A stretch of 53,136 nt of DNA from an uncultured Paracoccaceae bacterium (lineage in GTDB: Bacteria > Pseudomonadota > Alphaproteobacteria > Rhodobacterales > Rhodobacteraceae). How positions within the stretch are numbered: position 1 is the first letter of the stretch; each line of letters begins with the position of its first letter. The translations under genes and the position numbers were made by a program. The stretch covers positions 1 to 53,136 of the forward strand of contig CAKSTR010000016.1 of assembly GCA_934500835.1 (NCBI GenBank). The letters run 5' to 3'. The notes beneath the pieces were generated by a model. That model searched no databases. It had not been told where the DNA came from and was given only the letters and a program-made list of their open reading frames with translations. Positions 16,873-24,480 of the stretch are shown here, piece by piece.

Positions 16873-16907
16873 AGCCGCCACGAGCTCAAGGCTTAGCGGC
16901 TTTTTTT
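16873..16907 (+). terminator. Probable intrinsic terminator after the AI-2E fusion gene
   Basis: AGCCGC at 16873-16878 pairs with GCGGCT at 16896-16901 and is followed by an unbroken T run to 16907. The loop is long (17 bases) but contains its own GAGCTC palindrome. It lies 34 bases past the stop codon. Confidence 0.6.
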
Positions 16908-16964
16908 CGGGCGAGCCCGGGGCCTCCACGCCCCTCGGTCAGGCGGCGAGCAGTCCCGGGAGCC

Positions 16965-17072
16965 GGGCCGAGAGTATTGGCGGCCATCGTCGATTACATC
17001 TGCCTCCTGGCCACAGGAGATGGGCTGCTCGATCAAGAGACTGGGGCCAAGGTGCTCAAGATCTATGATTAG
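16965..17072 (+). pseudogene. Unidentified 3' gene remnant whose stop codon was hit by an IS5 insertion
   Basis: The plus frame reads VLAAIVDYICLLATGDGLL then DQETGAKVLKIYD and a stop at 17070-17072, where the TA target bases and first G of the IS make TAG. Removing the IS and one TA copy joins the frame to TAA, so the peptide end looks natural. No start codon or upstream half is present. I do not recognise the family. The rest of the 16908-17144 gap shows no other gene. Confidence 0.35.
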
Positions 17073-17144
17073 GGTCAGGACCTATTAATCGGCTTGAGGC
17101 AGCTGGGCGTGGGTGATCCAAGGTCCCGAATTGATGGGGTGATC

Positions 17145-17952
17145 ATGTGCAACCTTTTCTGGCTGACCGACGAGCAGATGGAGCGACTTCGACCGTTCTT
17201 TCCAAAGAGCCATGGGAAGCCGCGAGTTGATGATCTGCGGATCTTGAGCGGCATAATTTTCATCAATCGCAATGGGTTGAGATGGTGTGACGCTCCTCGG
17301 GAGCATGGCCCGCCCAAGACCCTCTACAATCGCTGGAAGCGGTGGGGTGACTGGGCGTCTTCGCCCGGATGATGAAGGGGCTGGCCTTCGAAGGCGGCGA
17401 AGAGAAGGTCGTCATGATCGACGCGACCTACCTGAAAGCGCATCGCACGGCCTCGAGCCTGCGGGCGAAAAAGGGGGGGGCGACGCCCAGCGCGGTCGTC
17501 TGATTGGGCGCACGAAGGGTGGCTTCAATACCAAGCTGCATGCCGTCACCGACGCCAAGGGACGACCCCTGAAGTTCTTCATGACGGCAGGGCAGGTCAG
17601 CGACTACAGCGGTGCTGCCGCCCTGCTGGGCAGTTTGCCGAAGGCGGAATGGCTGTTGGCCCCCTCTCACGGTTTGCAAGCAAACCGTTGCCGGGCAACG
17701 GACCGGGGCTACGATGCAGACTGGTTCCGAGATGCTTTGATAGACAAGGGGATACGTCCCTGCATCCCTGGTCGAAAGTCGCGCAGCAAAGCTGTCCGCT
17801 ACGACAAGCGCCGGTATCGCCGCCGCAACCGCATCGAGATCATGTTCGGTCGCCTGAAGGACTGGCGCAGGGTCGCAACCCGCTATGACAGATGCGCCAA
17901 GACCTTCCTATCCGCCGTCGCACTCGCGGCCACAGTTATATTCTGGCTTTGA
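17145..17952 (+). pseudogene. IS5-family transposase, frameshifted and carrying a 13-residue insertion
   Basis: The first frame begins MCNLFWLTDEQMERLRPFFP and runs to 17372. A one-base loss near 17352 (GGTGACTGGGCG) ends it early; the next frame continues VFARMMKGLAFEGG and MIDATYLKAHRTASSL. The normal family slip site (A run then G run, 17469-17479) then leads to LIGRTKGGFNTKLHAVTDA, the RNRIEIMFGRLKDWRR block and the end AATVIFWL. Between LLA and DRGYDADWF thirteen extra residues (PSHGLQANRCRAT) are present that the 42.9-kb copy lacks. The early frameshift probably makes it inactive. Confidence 0.8.
17662..17700 (+). repeat. 39-bp double-palindrome insertion inside the transposase gene
   Basis: Against the second IS copy (which reads LLADRGYDADWF without interruption), 39 extra bases sit in frame here. 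They contain CGGTTTGC-AA-GCAAACCG (17670-17687), a perfect 8-bp stem, and GTTGCC-G-GGCAAC (17687-17699), a perfect 6-bp stem. Compact paired palindromes of this kind resemble REP-type or other small palindromic mobile elements. Confidence 0.6.
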
Positions 17953-18002
17953 AAATCAATGAGTCTGGACCCTAAAATCTGGCCCAATGAGAGGACCGGA
18001 CC

Positions 18003-18170
18003 GTGAAGCGATCGAAATTCACGGAAGAGCAGATTGTGCTATCCTGCGGGATCAGCAGTGCGACTCTCTGGGCCTGGGAAGGCAAGTTCGACTGTATGGA
18101 ATTGTCCGACGCGAAGCGGCTGAAGACACGTGAGAGAAGACAGCCGGCTGAAACCTGTGTGACCGAGTGA
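18003..18170 (+). pseudogene. IS3-family OrfA remnant with internal deletion
   Basis: From GTG 18003 the frame reads MKRSKFTEEQIV, the standard N-terminus of IS3-family OrfA helix-turn-helix proteins, then jumps to CGISSATLWAWEGKFDCMEL and SDAKRLKTRE. The normal segment between them (about 15-20 residues of the first helices) is missing, and the frame ends at TGA 18168-18170 before the leucine zipper. No OrfB follows. It starts 29 bases right of the IS5 element. Confidence 0.7.
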
Positions 18171-18202
18171 GCGCAGGAACTTGCCGATCTGCCTACGAGC
18201 CC

Positions 18203-19576
18203 ATGGCGGAGCCGGTTCAGTCAGATAGCGTAGGGCTAACGCGTGATGAGGGTGTCTGGTTGGCCGCTTTAGCCATTGTTTCTGAGCATCTGCGGCTGAC
18301 TGGCAGTCTGTTCACCCGATTTGGTTTGATGCTGACAGCACTTTGGGCGGGATCGGCGTTGCTTAACCAGGTTCTGTTGCGTATCGCGGTAGAGGTCGGC
18401 ATGTTCAGTCGCTTTGCCGGACTCATCGCTTTGATGCCGGTCGTACTTCTCCAACTTGTCCTGTATGCGGCTTGTTTTCTCATCTTAAAGGCACCTGGCG
18501 GCCCACAGGCACTGCAGACCGAAATGCCGGCCTCTGAGCCAGAAACGGCGAGCCGGATCGCAGTCTTCACCTCGGTCCTCCTTCTCGGGCTGGTGCCGTT
18601 CTATGCCTATTACGCGGGATGGGGGCTTCTGGGAGATACGCTTCGCAGCTATGCTCAGGTGTTCCAGAATGCCCAGATGCGCCGCGTTGACTTCAGCCAG
18701 CCTGAGTTGCCGCCGACTGCGCTCGATGTCGGACAGACGCTTTGGGTGGTGGTGACGGTGGGGCTAATCTGGCTGGTCCGGCGCTATGCCAAGGCACTGC
18801 ATAAGGCCGGAGGCCATGGCGCGTGGTCGCTTCTTGTCGTGGCCTGCGAGGCGACCTGGGCGCTGATCGGCCTCTATGTGCTGAGCGGCTGGAAGAGCAC
18901 GGTTGTCGGCTGGCTGGCGCATGCGCCGACGCCGGCCGATCTGTTCAACTGGCTCGTCGGGTATGCACAGGCCCAAGGGGCAAATCTCGGCATCGCGCCT
19001 GCGGGACTGCGCCCGACCGATTGGGCGCCGCACTTCCAACTGACCGAATTTCTGACGCGGCTCTTCTGGTACGCGCTTTTGCCGGTGATCTGGTTCAACC
19101 TTGGCGCCATCATTTATGGCCACGATATCGCCCAAGTCGCGCAGCCGACGCGAAAGATTGCGGGCGACGCGATGCAGAACTGGCAGGCGCTGCCCAGGCA
19201 GCTTCGTGATTTCATTGGTCATTTCTGGATCGGCCTCATCAAACGCTGGCATGCGGTGACCAATGGCATCTTGCTTGCGGCGGCGGCGGGGGTGCCGCTG
19301 ACGGTCTCGGTCGTTGTGCTGTGGCGGCTGATCGACTGGCTGGGGAACTGGGCCTGGCTCGGGGCGGCCGAGTTGCTCGGGCCGCAGGATCCCCTGGTCT
19401 GGCAGGTCGTCTCGGTGCCGCTGAACATGTTGTTCAACGCGCCCGGCGCACCCGGGGGCGGATTGCTGGTCTCGCCCCTGCAATTTTGTTGCCTCGCCGC
19501 CGGGCTCGAGCTGGCGCTGCGTGCCTTGCGCGCTAGCGCAGAACCGGAAGCTGAACTCTCAGCGACAACGGGATAA
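18203..19576 (+). CDS. Unrecognised multi-spanning membrane protein
   Basis: About 457 residues with roughly eight hydrophobic segments, for example LTALWAGSALLNQVLL, FAGLIALMPVVLLQLVLYA, VFTSVLLLGLVPFYAYYAGW, TLWVVVTVGLIWLV and LLAAAAGVPLTVSVVVLW. I do not recognise a family. The ATG at 18203 is chosen; a GTG at 18167 overlaps the IS3 remnant and is less likely, and the true N-terminus could have been altered by that insertion. The gene's end overlaps the convergent gene at 19533 by 44 bases. It may belong with the three anchored proteins encoded opposite it. Confidence 0.6.
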   Translation: MAEPVQSDSVGLTRDEGVWLAALAIVSEHLRLTGSLFTRFGLMLTALWAGSALLNQVLLRIAVEVGMFSRFAGLIALMPVVLLQLVLYAACFLILKAPGGPQALQTEMPASEPETASRIAVFTSVLLLGLVPFYAYYAGWGLLGDTLRSYAQVFQNAQMRRVDFSQPELPPTALDVGQTLWVVVTVGLIWLVRRYAKALHKAGGHGAWSLLVVACEATWALIGLYVLSGWKSTVVGWLAHAPTPADLFNWLVGYAQAQGANLGIAPAGLRPTDWAPHFQLTEFLTRLFWYALLPVIWFNLGAIIYGHDIAQVAQPTRKIAGDAMQNWQALPRQLRDFIGHFWIGLIKRWHAVTNGILLAAAAGVPLTVSVVVLWRLIDWLGNWAWLGAAELLGPQDPLVWQVVSVPLNMLFNAPGAPGGGLLVSPLQFCCLAAGLELALRALRASAEPEAELSATTG

Positions 19577-20084
19577 GCAAGGCGTCAGGGTAGGTCCGCA
19601 GCCCCGAAATCTCGAGCGAAAGCGCCTCGACGCTGGCTCGCGGGACAAGGTAGGCCTGTTCGGAAATCGCGGGATCGCTCATCAGCGACTGGCTGCAACT
19701 GCGGCTTGTGCTGAGTGGCTCGTCCTTTCCCATCGCCGACACGGCTTCGATCCCGAGCTGGTTGTAAAGTGCGCTCCAGCGTCGGCCTTCCGCGTCGATC
19801 AGCACCGGATTGCAGGTCAGCCAGGCCTGCAACGCTTCGGGTTGTCCCTCCAGTCTCAGCCGCAGATAGACCAGCGCGCGGTCCGGACGCTCGGGGAAGG
19901 TCATGATTTGGCTCGCCTCGACGAAGACCGTGGCTCCGGCCAAAGTGTCACCGCTGCGGTGCCTCCAGACCTTACTCTTGCGCAGATCCACCAGGTCATC
20001 CCAGGCGACGACAAGACAGGTTGCCGCCGTCAGGATCAACGTCAGCAGGACAAGAAGCGCCGGATGCCGCAGTAGCCGGATCAA
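19533..20084 (-). CDS. Unrecognised membrane-anchored exported protein (third gene of a three-gene operon)
   Basis: A 183-residue protein with one N-terminal membrane segment (ALLVLLTLILTAATCLVVAW) and an otherwise polar, beta-rich-looking body (YLRLRLEGQPEALQAWLTCNPVLID), so the bulk is probably periplasmic. Two cysteines are visible (TCNP and SRSCS) besides one in the anchor. The start ATG overlaps the stop of the gene at 20081 by four bases. Function unknown. Confidence 0.6.
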   Translation of the reverse strand: MIRLLRHPALLVLLTLILTAATCLVVAWDDLVDLRKSKVWRHRSGDTLAGATVFVEASQIMTFPERPDRALVYLRLRLEGQPEALQAWLTCNPVLIDAEGRRWSALYNQLGIEAVSAMGKDEPLSTSRSCSQSLMSDPAISEQAYLVPRASVEALSLEISGLRTYPDALLIPLSLRVQLPVLR

Positions 20085-20638
20085 GGAAACTCCCTTTCAC
20101 TCAGAGCCCTAGGTGGATCGGCGGGCGGCGCAAGCCGCAGTTTGCCCTCTAGGCGTGGGTCAAGCGGCAGGCCAAGCATAAGCGCGCCGCCGGTGATCTC
20201 GTCAGGCGGAAGCTCGAAGATGGCGATGGCGCGGCTTTCCAGTCCAGGCTGCGCCCATTGGTCGGTAAGCTGCTGCGGCAGGTCCCTGACGCGCGGCGTC
20301 TCCTGATAAAGCCGTCCGGAGGCGCCCTCCCAGACAGCCGAGAGCCGTGTCGAGCTTTGGCCACCCTCGACCGTCATTGCGGTGACCAGAAAGATGCCGC
20401 CGGTGGTGCGCGTGGTGGGGCGGCCGAGATAGGGGAAGATGAGCTTCCCGGCGGTCTCCCATCCTGTGAATGTGGCCGAGAAGGTGCGGGTCTCGCCCCT
20501 GGTGCCCGCCATGACATCGGTGACAAAGGGGCGCAGCGCACGATCGTAGTTGGGGTTGTTCATCATCATTCCGGCCAGCAGCGCCGCGCCGACGATCACC
20601 GCAAGGCCCGGGACGAGCATCCGGACCGCGAGCCTCAT
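20081..20638 (-). CDS. Unrecognised membrane-anchored exported protein (second gene of a three-gene operon)
   Basis: A 185-residue protein with an N-terminal hydrophobic anchor (MLVPGLAVIVGAALLAGMMM) and a beta-rich body (RTFSATFTGWETAGKLIFPYLG, GIFLVTAMTVEGGQSSTRLSAVWEG). The body resembles an Ig-like sandwich in rhythm only; no family is recognised. ATGA overlaps at both ends (20635-20638 and 20081-20084) couple it to both neighbours. Confidence 0.6.
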   Translation of the reverse strand: MRLAVRMLVPGLAVIVGAALLAGMMMNNPNYDRALRPFVTDVMAGTRGETRTFSATFTGWETAGKLIFPYLGRPTTRTTGGIFLVTAMTVEGGQSSTRLSAVWEGASGRLYQETPRVRDLPQQLTDQWAQPGLESRAIAIFELPPDEITGGALMLGLPLDPRLEGKLRLAPPADPPRALSEREFP

Positions 20639-21183
20639 CGCCCGACCTCTGGCGGGACAGGAAGTTCTGCCACGGCAGAAAAGCCAAGCCAGCTTGCCTG
20701 CCCGTAGAAATTGTCCTGCAATTTGAAGCTCTGCTTGCTGAACCGGATGACGGCTCCTCCCTGCGGCGCGGCGTCGAGCGTCCAGACGAAGCGGACCCGC
20801 TCGCGCAGACGCGGCTGAAGTGCCGCCAGTGGCTCTGCATCACGTATCAGGAACACTTCGGCAGCGGGAAGGCTATGGTTGCCATCGACCAGCTCGGGCA
20901 GACGCGCAGGAGTGCCGAAGGGGCCGGTCTGCGTTTCGCCGGTCGGATTTTCGACATCGGCTTCGAGAACCAGCTTTCCTTCGTCATAGTGAACCGCGAG
21001 TGGGGTCAGCTGAACCCGCCCCGCCTCGATCTTCTGACCCAAAACAGCCAGGGGAAGGTGTTTTGGCGTGCGGGCATCCTCGACTTTCCACCACCAACTC
21101 AAGGTGATGGCCGCGAGCGTTCCAGCAGCGCCAAGCACCCAGGTCCGCGTCTGCAAGATCGAACCTTTGATGTCTTTCCGCAT
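20635..21183 (-). CDS. Unrecognised membrane-anchored exported protein (first gene of a three-gene operon)
   Basis: A 182-residue protein from the ATG at 21183: a short basic lead, a membrane anchor (WVLGAAGTLAAITLSWWW), then a body with a DUF4352-like pattern (LVLEADVENPTGETQTGPFGT, later LRERVRFVWTLDA). An in-frame ATG at 21222 would extend it into the neighbouring restriction-helicase remnant and is less likely. The upstream edge of this operon therefore abuts a recombination junction and its native promoter may be lost. Confidence 0.6.
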   Translation of the reverse strand: MRKDIKGSILQTRTWVLGAAGTLAAITLSWWWKVEDARTPKHLPLAVLGQKIEAGRVQLTPLAVHYDEGKLVLEADVENPTGETQTGPFGTPARLPELVDGNHSLPAAEVFLIRDAEPLAALQPRLRERVRFVWTLDAAPQGGAVIRFSKQSFKLQDNFYGQASWLGFSAVAELPVPPEVGR

Positions 21184-21991
21184 CTTTGCCACAGAGTTGC
21201 GGCCCCTTGACCTGACCTTCATCGGGGAAGACAGTCACTTCTCCGCGTCGGTCCACAAGCAGGAAGGGCGTCACGCGAACCGCATGGGCAAGGCTTTGCC
21301 GAAACTTAAGGGTGATCTGACCCACTACGGGATCTTTCCTTCATCTGCGGCCAGAATCTGCTTCATTGAGAGGACGGACGATGAAAAAAGGCACGAGGCC
21401 AGCAAGTGGAATGCACCCCATATGGTGGCGATCAGCTTTGCCCAGCACCTGTATTATCCCCGGCTCTCTCCCATCAAGGATGCTGTCGTCCCACTCAGGA
21501 TGCGGCCGCTGGCGCTTGGTGAGCCAAGCGAGGTTCAGTTCGTCGAGGACGTCATGGCCTTCTATGACTCCCCCGCTGGGAAGGATAGGCTGCGAGGTTT
21601 CAGCCTTTATCTGCTGCGCAATGCTGACAATCGCGCCAAGGGGCTCGGTTGCGCTCTGGCGGGCAACTTCTATCCTGACTTCCTGCTGTGGCTGGTCGAC
21701 GACAAAACCAGCAAGCAGTGGCTGTCTTTCATCGATCCGAAGGGCATTCGAAACCTGAATATTTCGGACCCGAAGTCTGGCTTGCACAAGGAAATCAAGC
21801 AGATCGAGAAACAACTGGGTGATGGGATGATCAGCCTCAACTCCTTCATCCTGTCCGTCACGACCTTCAACGACCTGCTGAATGTCACGGGCTCGACCAC
21901 GAAATCGGACCTAGAAGATCGGAATGTTCTATTTATGGACCACGGCGGGCCGACATACCTTGATAAGCTGCTGGTCAATGCGCTCGCCTGA
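21170..21991 (+). pseudogene. C-terminal remnant of a restriction-helicase-like protein with a PD-(D/E)xK nuclease motif
   Basis: About 273 residues remain open, but homology-like sequence starts abruptly near ELRPLDLTFIGED, and the upstream bases are occupied by the opposite-strand operon. The segment FYPDFLLWL, 11 further residues, then FIDPKGI has the PD...(D/E)xK spacing of the nuclease domain at the end of type III restriction (Res) and related DEAD/DEAH proteins. No helicase motifs are in the window. It is most likely the surviving end of a defence gene, probably not functional alone. Confidence 0.5.
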
Positions 21992-22313
21992 TCTAGAACA
22001 GCTTTGATGTGCCCCCTCCTTTGGTTCCTCCCCGGCCCCGAACGTATGTGGAGGCGCGGCGGTTCGCTAGCGTGGGGCAATTTCATCGGGGAAGGCAGGG
22101 GGAAGCCGCCTTGTGACCTCATCTCGCAATTTCTGAATAATATCAATATCTTGAAGAGTAACATTCTGGCCCACGTGGGTCCCCGGCGGGAAGCCTGGGA
22201 AGCCGCCTCCGGGGAAGCCAGGTGGCCAGAAGCCACCCCATTGACGCGGTCGGATGGGGCGAGTCGAGCGTGCCCCGGCCGCCCCTTTCGGAAAGCGGCA
22301 GGGGCGTGAGGCG
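21992..22313. other. Gap with a Pro/Gly-rich 3' coding remnant on the minus strand
   Basis: No complete gene. On the minus strand (22258 down to the TAG at 22069-22067) one frame reads WGGFWPPGFPGGGFPGFPPG, then GQNVTLQDIDIIQKL and RDEVTRRLPPAFPDEIAPR before the stop. The run encoding NVTLQDIDII is strikingly AT-rich compared with its neighbours, so it may be the tail of a foreign gene. There is no start and no recognised family. Confidence 0.3.
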
Positions 22314-22934
22314 TCAGGCCCGCCCGGTTTCCTTTTCCAGCAGGCCCTGCAACAGCGCGAGGCGATCCGCGCTGAAGTCGCCCGCGTGCGGCGTCAGCCC
22401 CCGCATGGCGCGCACGAAGAACTGACGGAAGTCTCCGCGCTCCTCGCACCAGGCCAGCAGCTTCACCCCCTGCGGCGGATGCACCAGCGCCAACGGCAGG
22501 ACCGTCCGCGCGGTCTCGTTCCCCGACAGGTCGGTGTAGCCGAAAGCCACCGGCTGGCTGGTTCGGATCGCCGCGTGCAGCCTGGCAAGGTCGGCGGCGG
22601 CCGCCTCCGGCATGTCCTCGGGCCAGTATTGCGCCGGGCGCACGTCGAGAAGCTGGTAGATCCTGACGAGGATTGCGCCCTCAGGGTCGGTCTGGGACAG
22701 CCGCTCGATAACGGCATGCGCGGCGGCGGCGGTGACAGGGTCGCCGCGATAGCCCGCAAGCGCCAAGCCGCGCAGGGCCGCATCACGAAGATCTGGGTCG
22801 AGGACGGGCGCCGGGTTCGCCATAGTGCTGGCCGCGGCGCCAGTCCCGAAGCCGATCGCAGCGGCAGCACCGGCAATCCGGGTGCCCAGCACGCGGCGTG
22901 TCAGGGTCAGGGGCTGGGTGCGACCGGGTCGCAT
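22314..22934 (-). CDS. WYL-domain protein with an N-terminal export signal and no DNA-binding domain
   Basis: A 206-residue protein starting at 22934 behind GGAGGAGG. Residues about 120-190 (QPVAFGYTDLSGNETARTV, LLAWCEERGDFRQFFVRAM) match a WYL ligand-sensing domain. WYL proteins normally carry an N-terminal helix-turn-helix and act in the cytoplasm. Here the N-terminus is instead MRPGRTQPLTLTRRVLGTRI followed by a small-residue hydrophobic stretch, which looks like a Tat-type signal or anchor (Arg13-Arg14). It lies 340 bases beyond the last copper-operon gene on the same strand. Confidence 0.65.
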   Translation of the reverse strand: MRPGRTQPLTLTRRVLGTRIAGAAAAIGFGTGAAASTMANPAPVLDPDLRDAALRGLALAGYRGDPVTAAAAHAVIERLSQTDPEGAILVRIYQLLDVRPAQYWPEDMPEAAAADLARLHAAIRTSQPVAFGYTDLSGNETARTVLPLALVHPPQGVKLLAWCEERGDFRQFFVRAMRGLTPHAGDFSADRLALLQGLLEKETGRA

Positions 22935-23273
22935 GGCGATTCCTCCTCCAGACAGAAAAGGCAGTGTTGATTGCACGGCGCAGCCAATTCGGTCCAGCAA
23001 TTTGACGCCCCGCATGCAAGTCGCCATCGGCGTGTTTCATCTTTGCCATGGCTGCCTGCGGCACTTTCCCTGACCCGTCTATTCATTGCAGGGGAAGATA
23101 TTGAATCCGCTTCACTTCTGCAGTCGACAGTCTTGATTCCATTGACCCAGCCCTTGATTATGGAAGAATTGCACCCGGACGAACCCCATCGCGTGTGCTT
23201 TTCATTTCCCCTCAGCCGCATCGCGACATGGTCGCCTTGCGCTTGATCAGCGAAGCTACTCGCCGAATGATGG
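22935..23273. other. Gap between WYL gene and SCO pseudogene
   Basis: About 340 bases in which I see no gene, RNA or strong hairpin. The only clear element is the ribosome site of the WYL gene at the left end. The base composition is a little more AT-rich than the surrounding genes. Confidence 0.4.
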
Positions 23274-23839
23274 TCAAAACAGCTGCTGCAGCCGCTCAAG
23301 AGCGTCTTCAAGCGACGCCTGGTAGGAGATGTTCGTCACGAACTCGCCGTCCGCCGAGACAGCGGAACCGAGCTGTGATCCATGGTGCAATCTCCATCAG
23401 CGGTCGGCACCTTACGGGCAAAGATCCTGGAGGCGCGCAGGGCGGCGTTGATGTCGTCCGGTGAGCCGGTGACGCCAACGGCGCCCGGCAGCCAGCCGGT
23501 ATAATCGGCCAGCACCTCGGCTGTGTCCCGCTCCGGGTCGACGGTGACGAAAAAGACGAGCAGATCGTCAGCCGTCCCGCCCAGCTCGTCCTGCCATGTC
23601 ATGATGTCGCCGATGGTCGTCGGGCAGACATCGGGACAGTGGGTGAAGCCAAAGAAGACCCGCGAGGGCTGCCCAAGCAGCGAGGGCTGTGTGAATGGCT
23701 TACCGTCATGGGTCATCAGCTTGTACTCGCCACACCCGAACTCTGCCGTTCCGATCCGCTCGCGGTCCGGCGACAGCATCAGGAACCACAGCGCGGCGGC
23801 AAGGGCCGCCATGGCACTGATCCAATGTAGCGCCAGCAC
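23274..23839 (-). pseudogene. SCO1/SenC-type copper chaperone, frameshifted near its C-terminus
   Basis: The frame from GTG 23839 gives an N-terminal anchor (WISAMAALAAALWFLML), the thioredoxin-fold SCO core with the copper cysteines in FTHCPDVCPTT, and the conserved histidine in CTMDHS. It then breaks near 23365-23375. In another frame the expected end continues as GSAVSADGEFVTNISYQ and ASLEDALERLQQLF, stopping at 23274-23276, so a small deletion or indel removed about ten residues and shifted frame. As read, the in-frame product ends early (SRRTASS). It directly follows the intact SCO gene. Confidence 0.7.
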
Positions 23840-23866
23840 CAGTTTCAGCCGGGAAGACGCCGTTCG

Positions 23867-24472
23867 TCACGCCCCCAAGGCAAGGCGGAGCTTCGCGACC
23901 ACCCGCATCGGATCCTCCTGATAGCTGAAGATCTGGTTGAACCGGCCTTCGGCGTCGAAAAGCATCACATAGGCGGTGTGGTTCATCGTGTAGTCGCCAT
24001 TCTCCAGCGGGACCCGGCTGGCATAGATGCGGAAAGCGCGAATGGCGGTCTGTATCTCATCTGCCGTGCCGGTGACGCCCTGGCCACCCTCGATCCAGCC
24101 GACATAGTCGCGCAGCATCTCGGGCGTGTCGCGTTCCGGGTCGATGGTGATCAGGAACACCCGCAGATCGCGGCCGAGATCGCCGAGGTCATTCTTCCAA
24201 CCGGCAATGTCGCCGATGGTGGTGGGACAGACATCCGGGCAATGGGTGAAGCCGAAGAAAACCAGCGAGGGCTGACCGCGCAGTGTCGCCTCGGTGAAAG
24301 GTTCGCCATTGTCGATGACAAGCCGATAGTCGCCGCGGCCGATATCGGCATTTGCCATTTGTTGGGTCGGGGCCGGCTGCGGGCGCAGGAAGAACCAGCT
24401 GCTGGTCAGCCCTGCCACTAGAACAAGCCCCCAAAGCGCGATGCGGAAGGTACGAAGGGAAGATCGGGTCAT
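23867..24472 (-). CDS. SCO1/SenC copper chaperone
   Basis: A 201-residue membrane-anchored SCO protein. It has an N-terminal membrane segment (ALWGLVLVAGLTSSWFFL), copper-binding Cys78 and Cys82 in CPDVC, and His165 in DYTMNHTAYVM. The family carries copper to the CuA site of cytochrome c oxidase and related periplasmic targets. It ends 27 bases left of the second, frameshifted SCO start, and starts 8 bases after the PCuAC gene, consistent with PCuAC and SCO acting as consecutive chaperones. Confidence 0.92.
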   Translation of the reverse strand: MTRSSLRTFRIALWGLVLVAGLTSSWFFLRPQPAPTQQMANADIGRGDYRLVIDNGEPFTEATLRGQPSLVFFGFTHCPDVCPTTIGDIAGWKNDLGDLGRDLRVFLITIDPERDTPEMLRDYVGWIEGGQGVTGTADEIQTAIRAFRIYASRVPLENGDYTMNHTAYVMLFDAEGRFNQIFSYQEDPMRVVAKLRLALGA

Positions 24473-24480
24473 GTCAGGTC

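Larger units (their letters stand above)
17072..17972 (+). mobile_element. IS5-family insertion sequence (IS427-like group)
   Basis: A 901-base element bounded by GGGTC at the left and GACCC at the right, each flanked by TA (17070-17071 and 17973-17974), the expected two-base target duplication. The left end TAGGGTCAGGACCTATTAAT and the inverted right end TAGGGTCCAGACTCATTGAT match at about 15 of 20 positions. It carries one two-frame transposase. Two related copies lie at 42699-43289 and 52733-52803. Confidence 0.85.

Noticed and set aside
22314..23027. Longer WYL protein starting at 23027
   Set aside because: The added 31 residues have no ribosome site and look like translated intergenic sequence; ATG 22934 has GGAGGAGG at ideal spacing.
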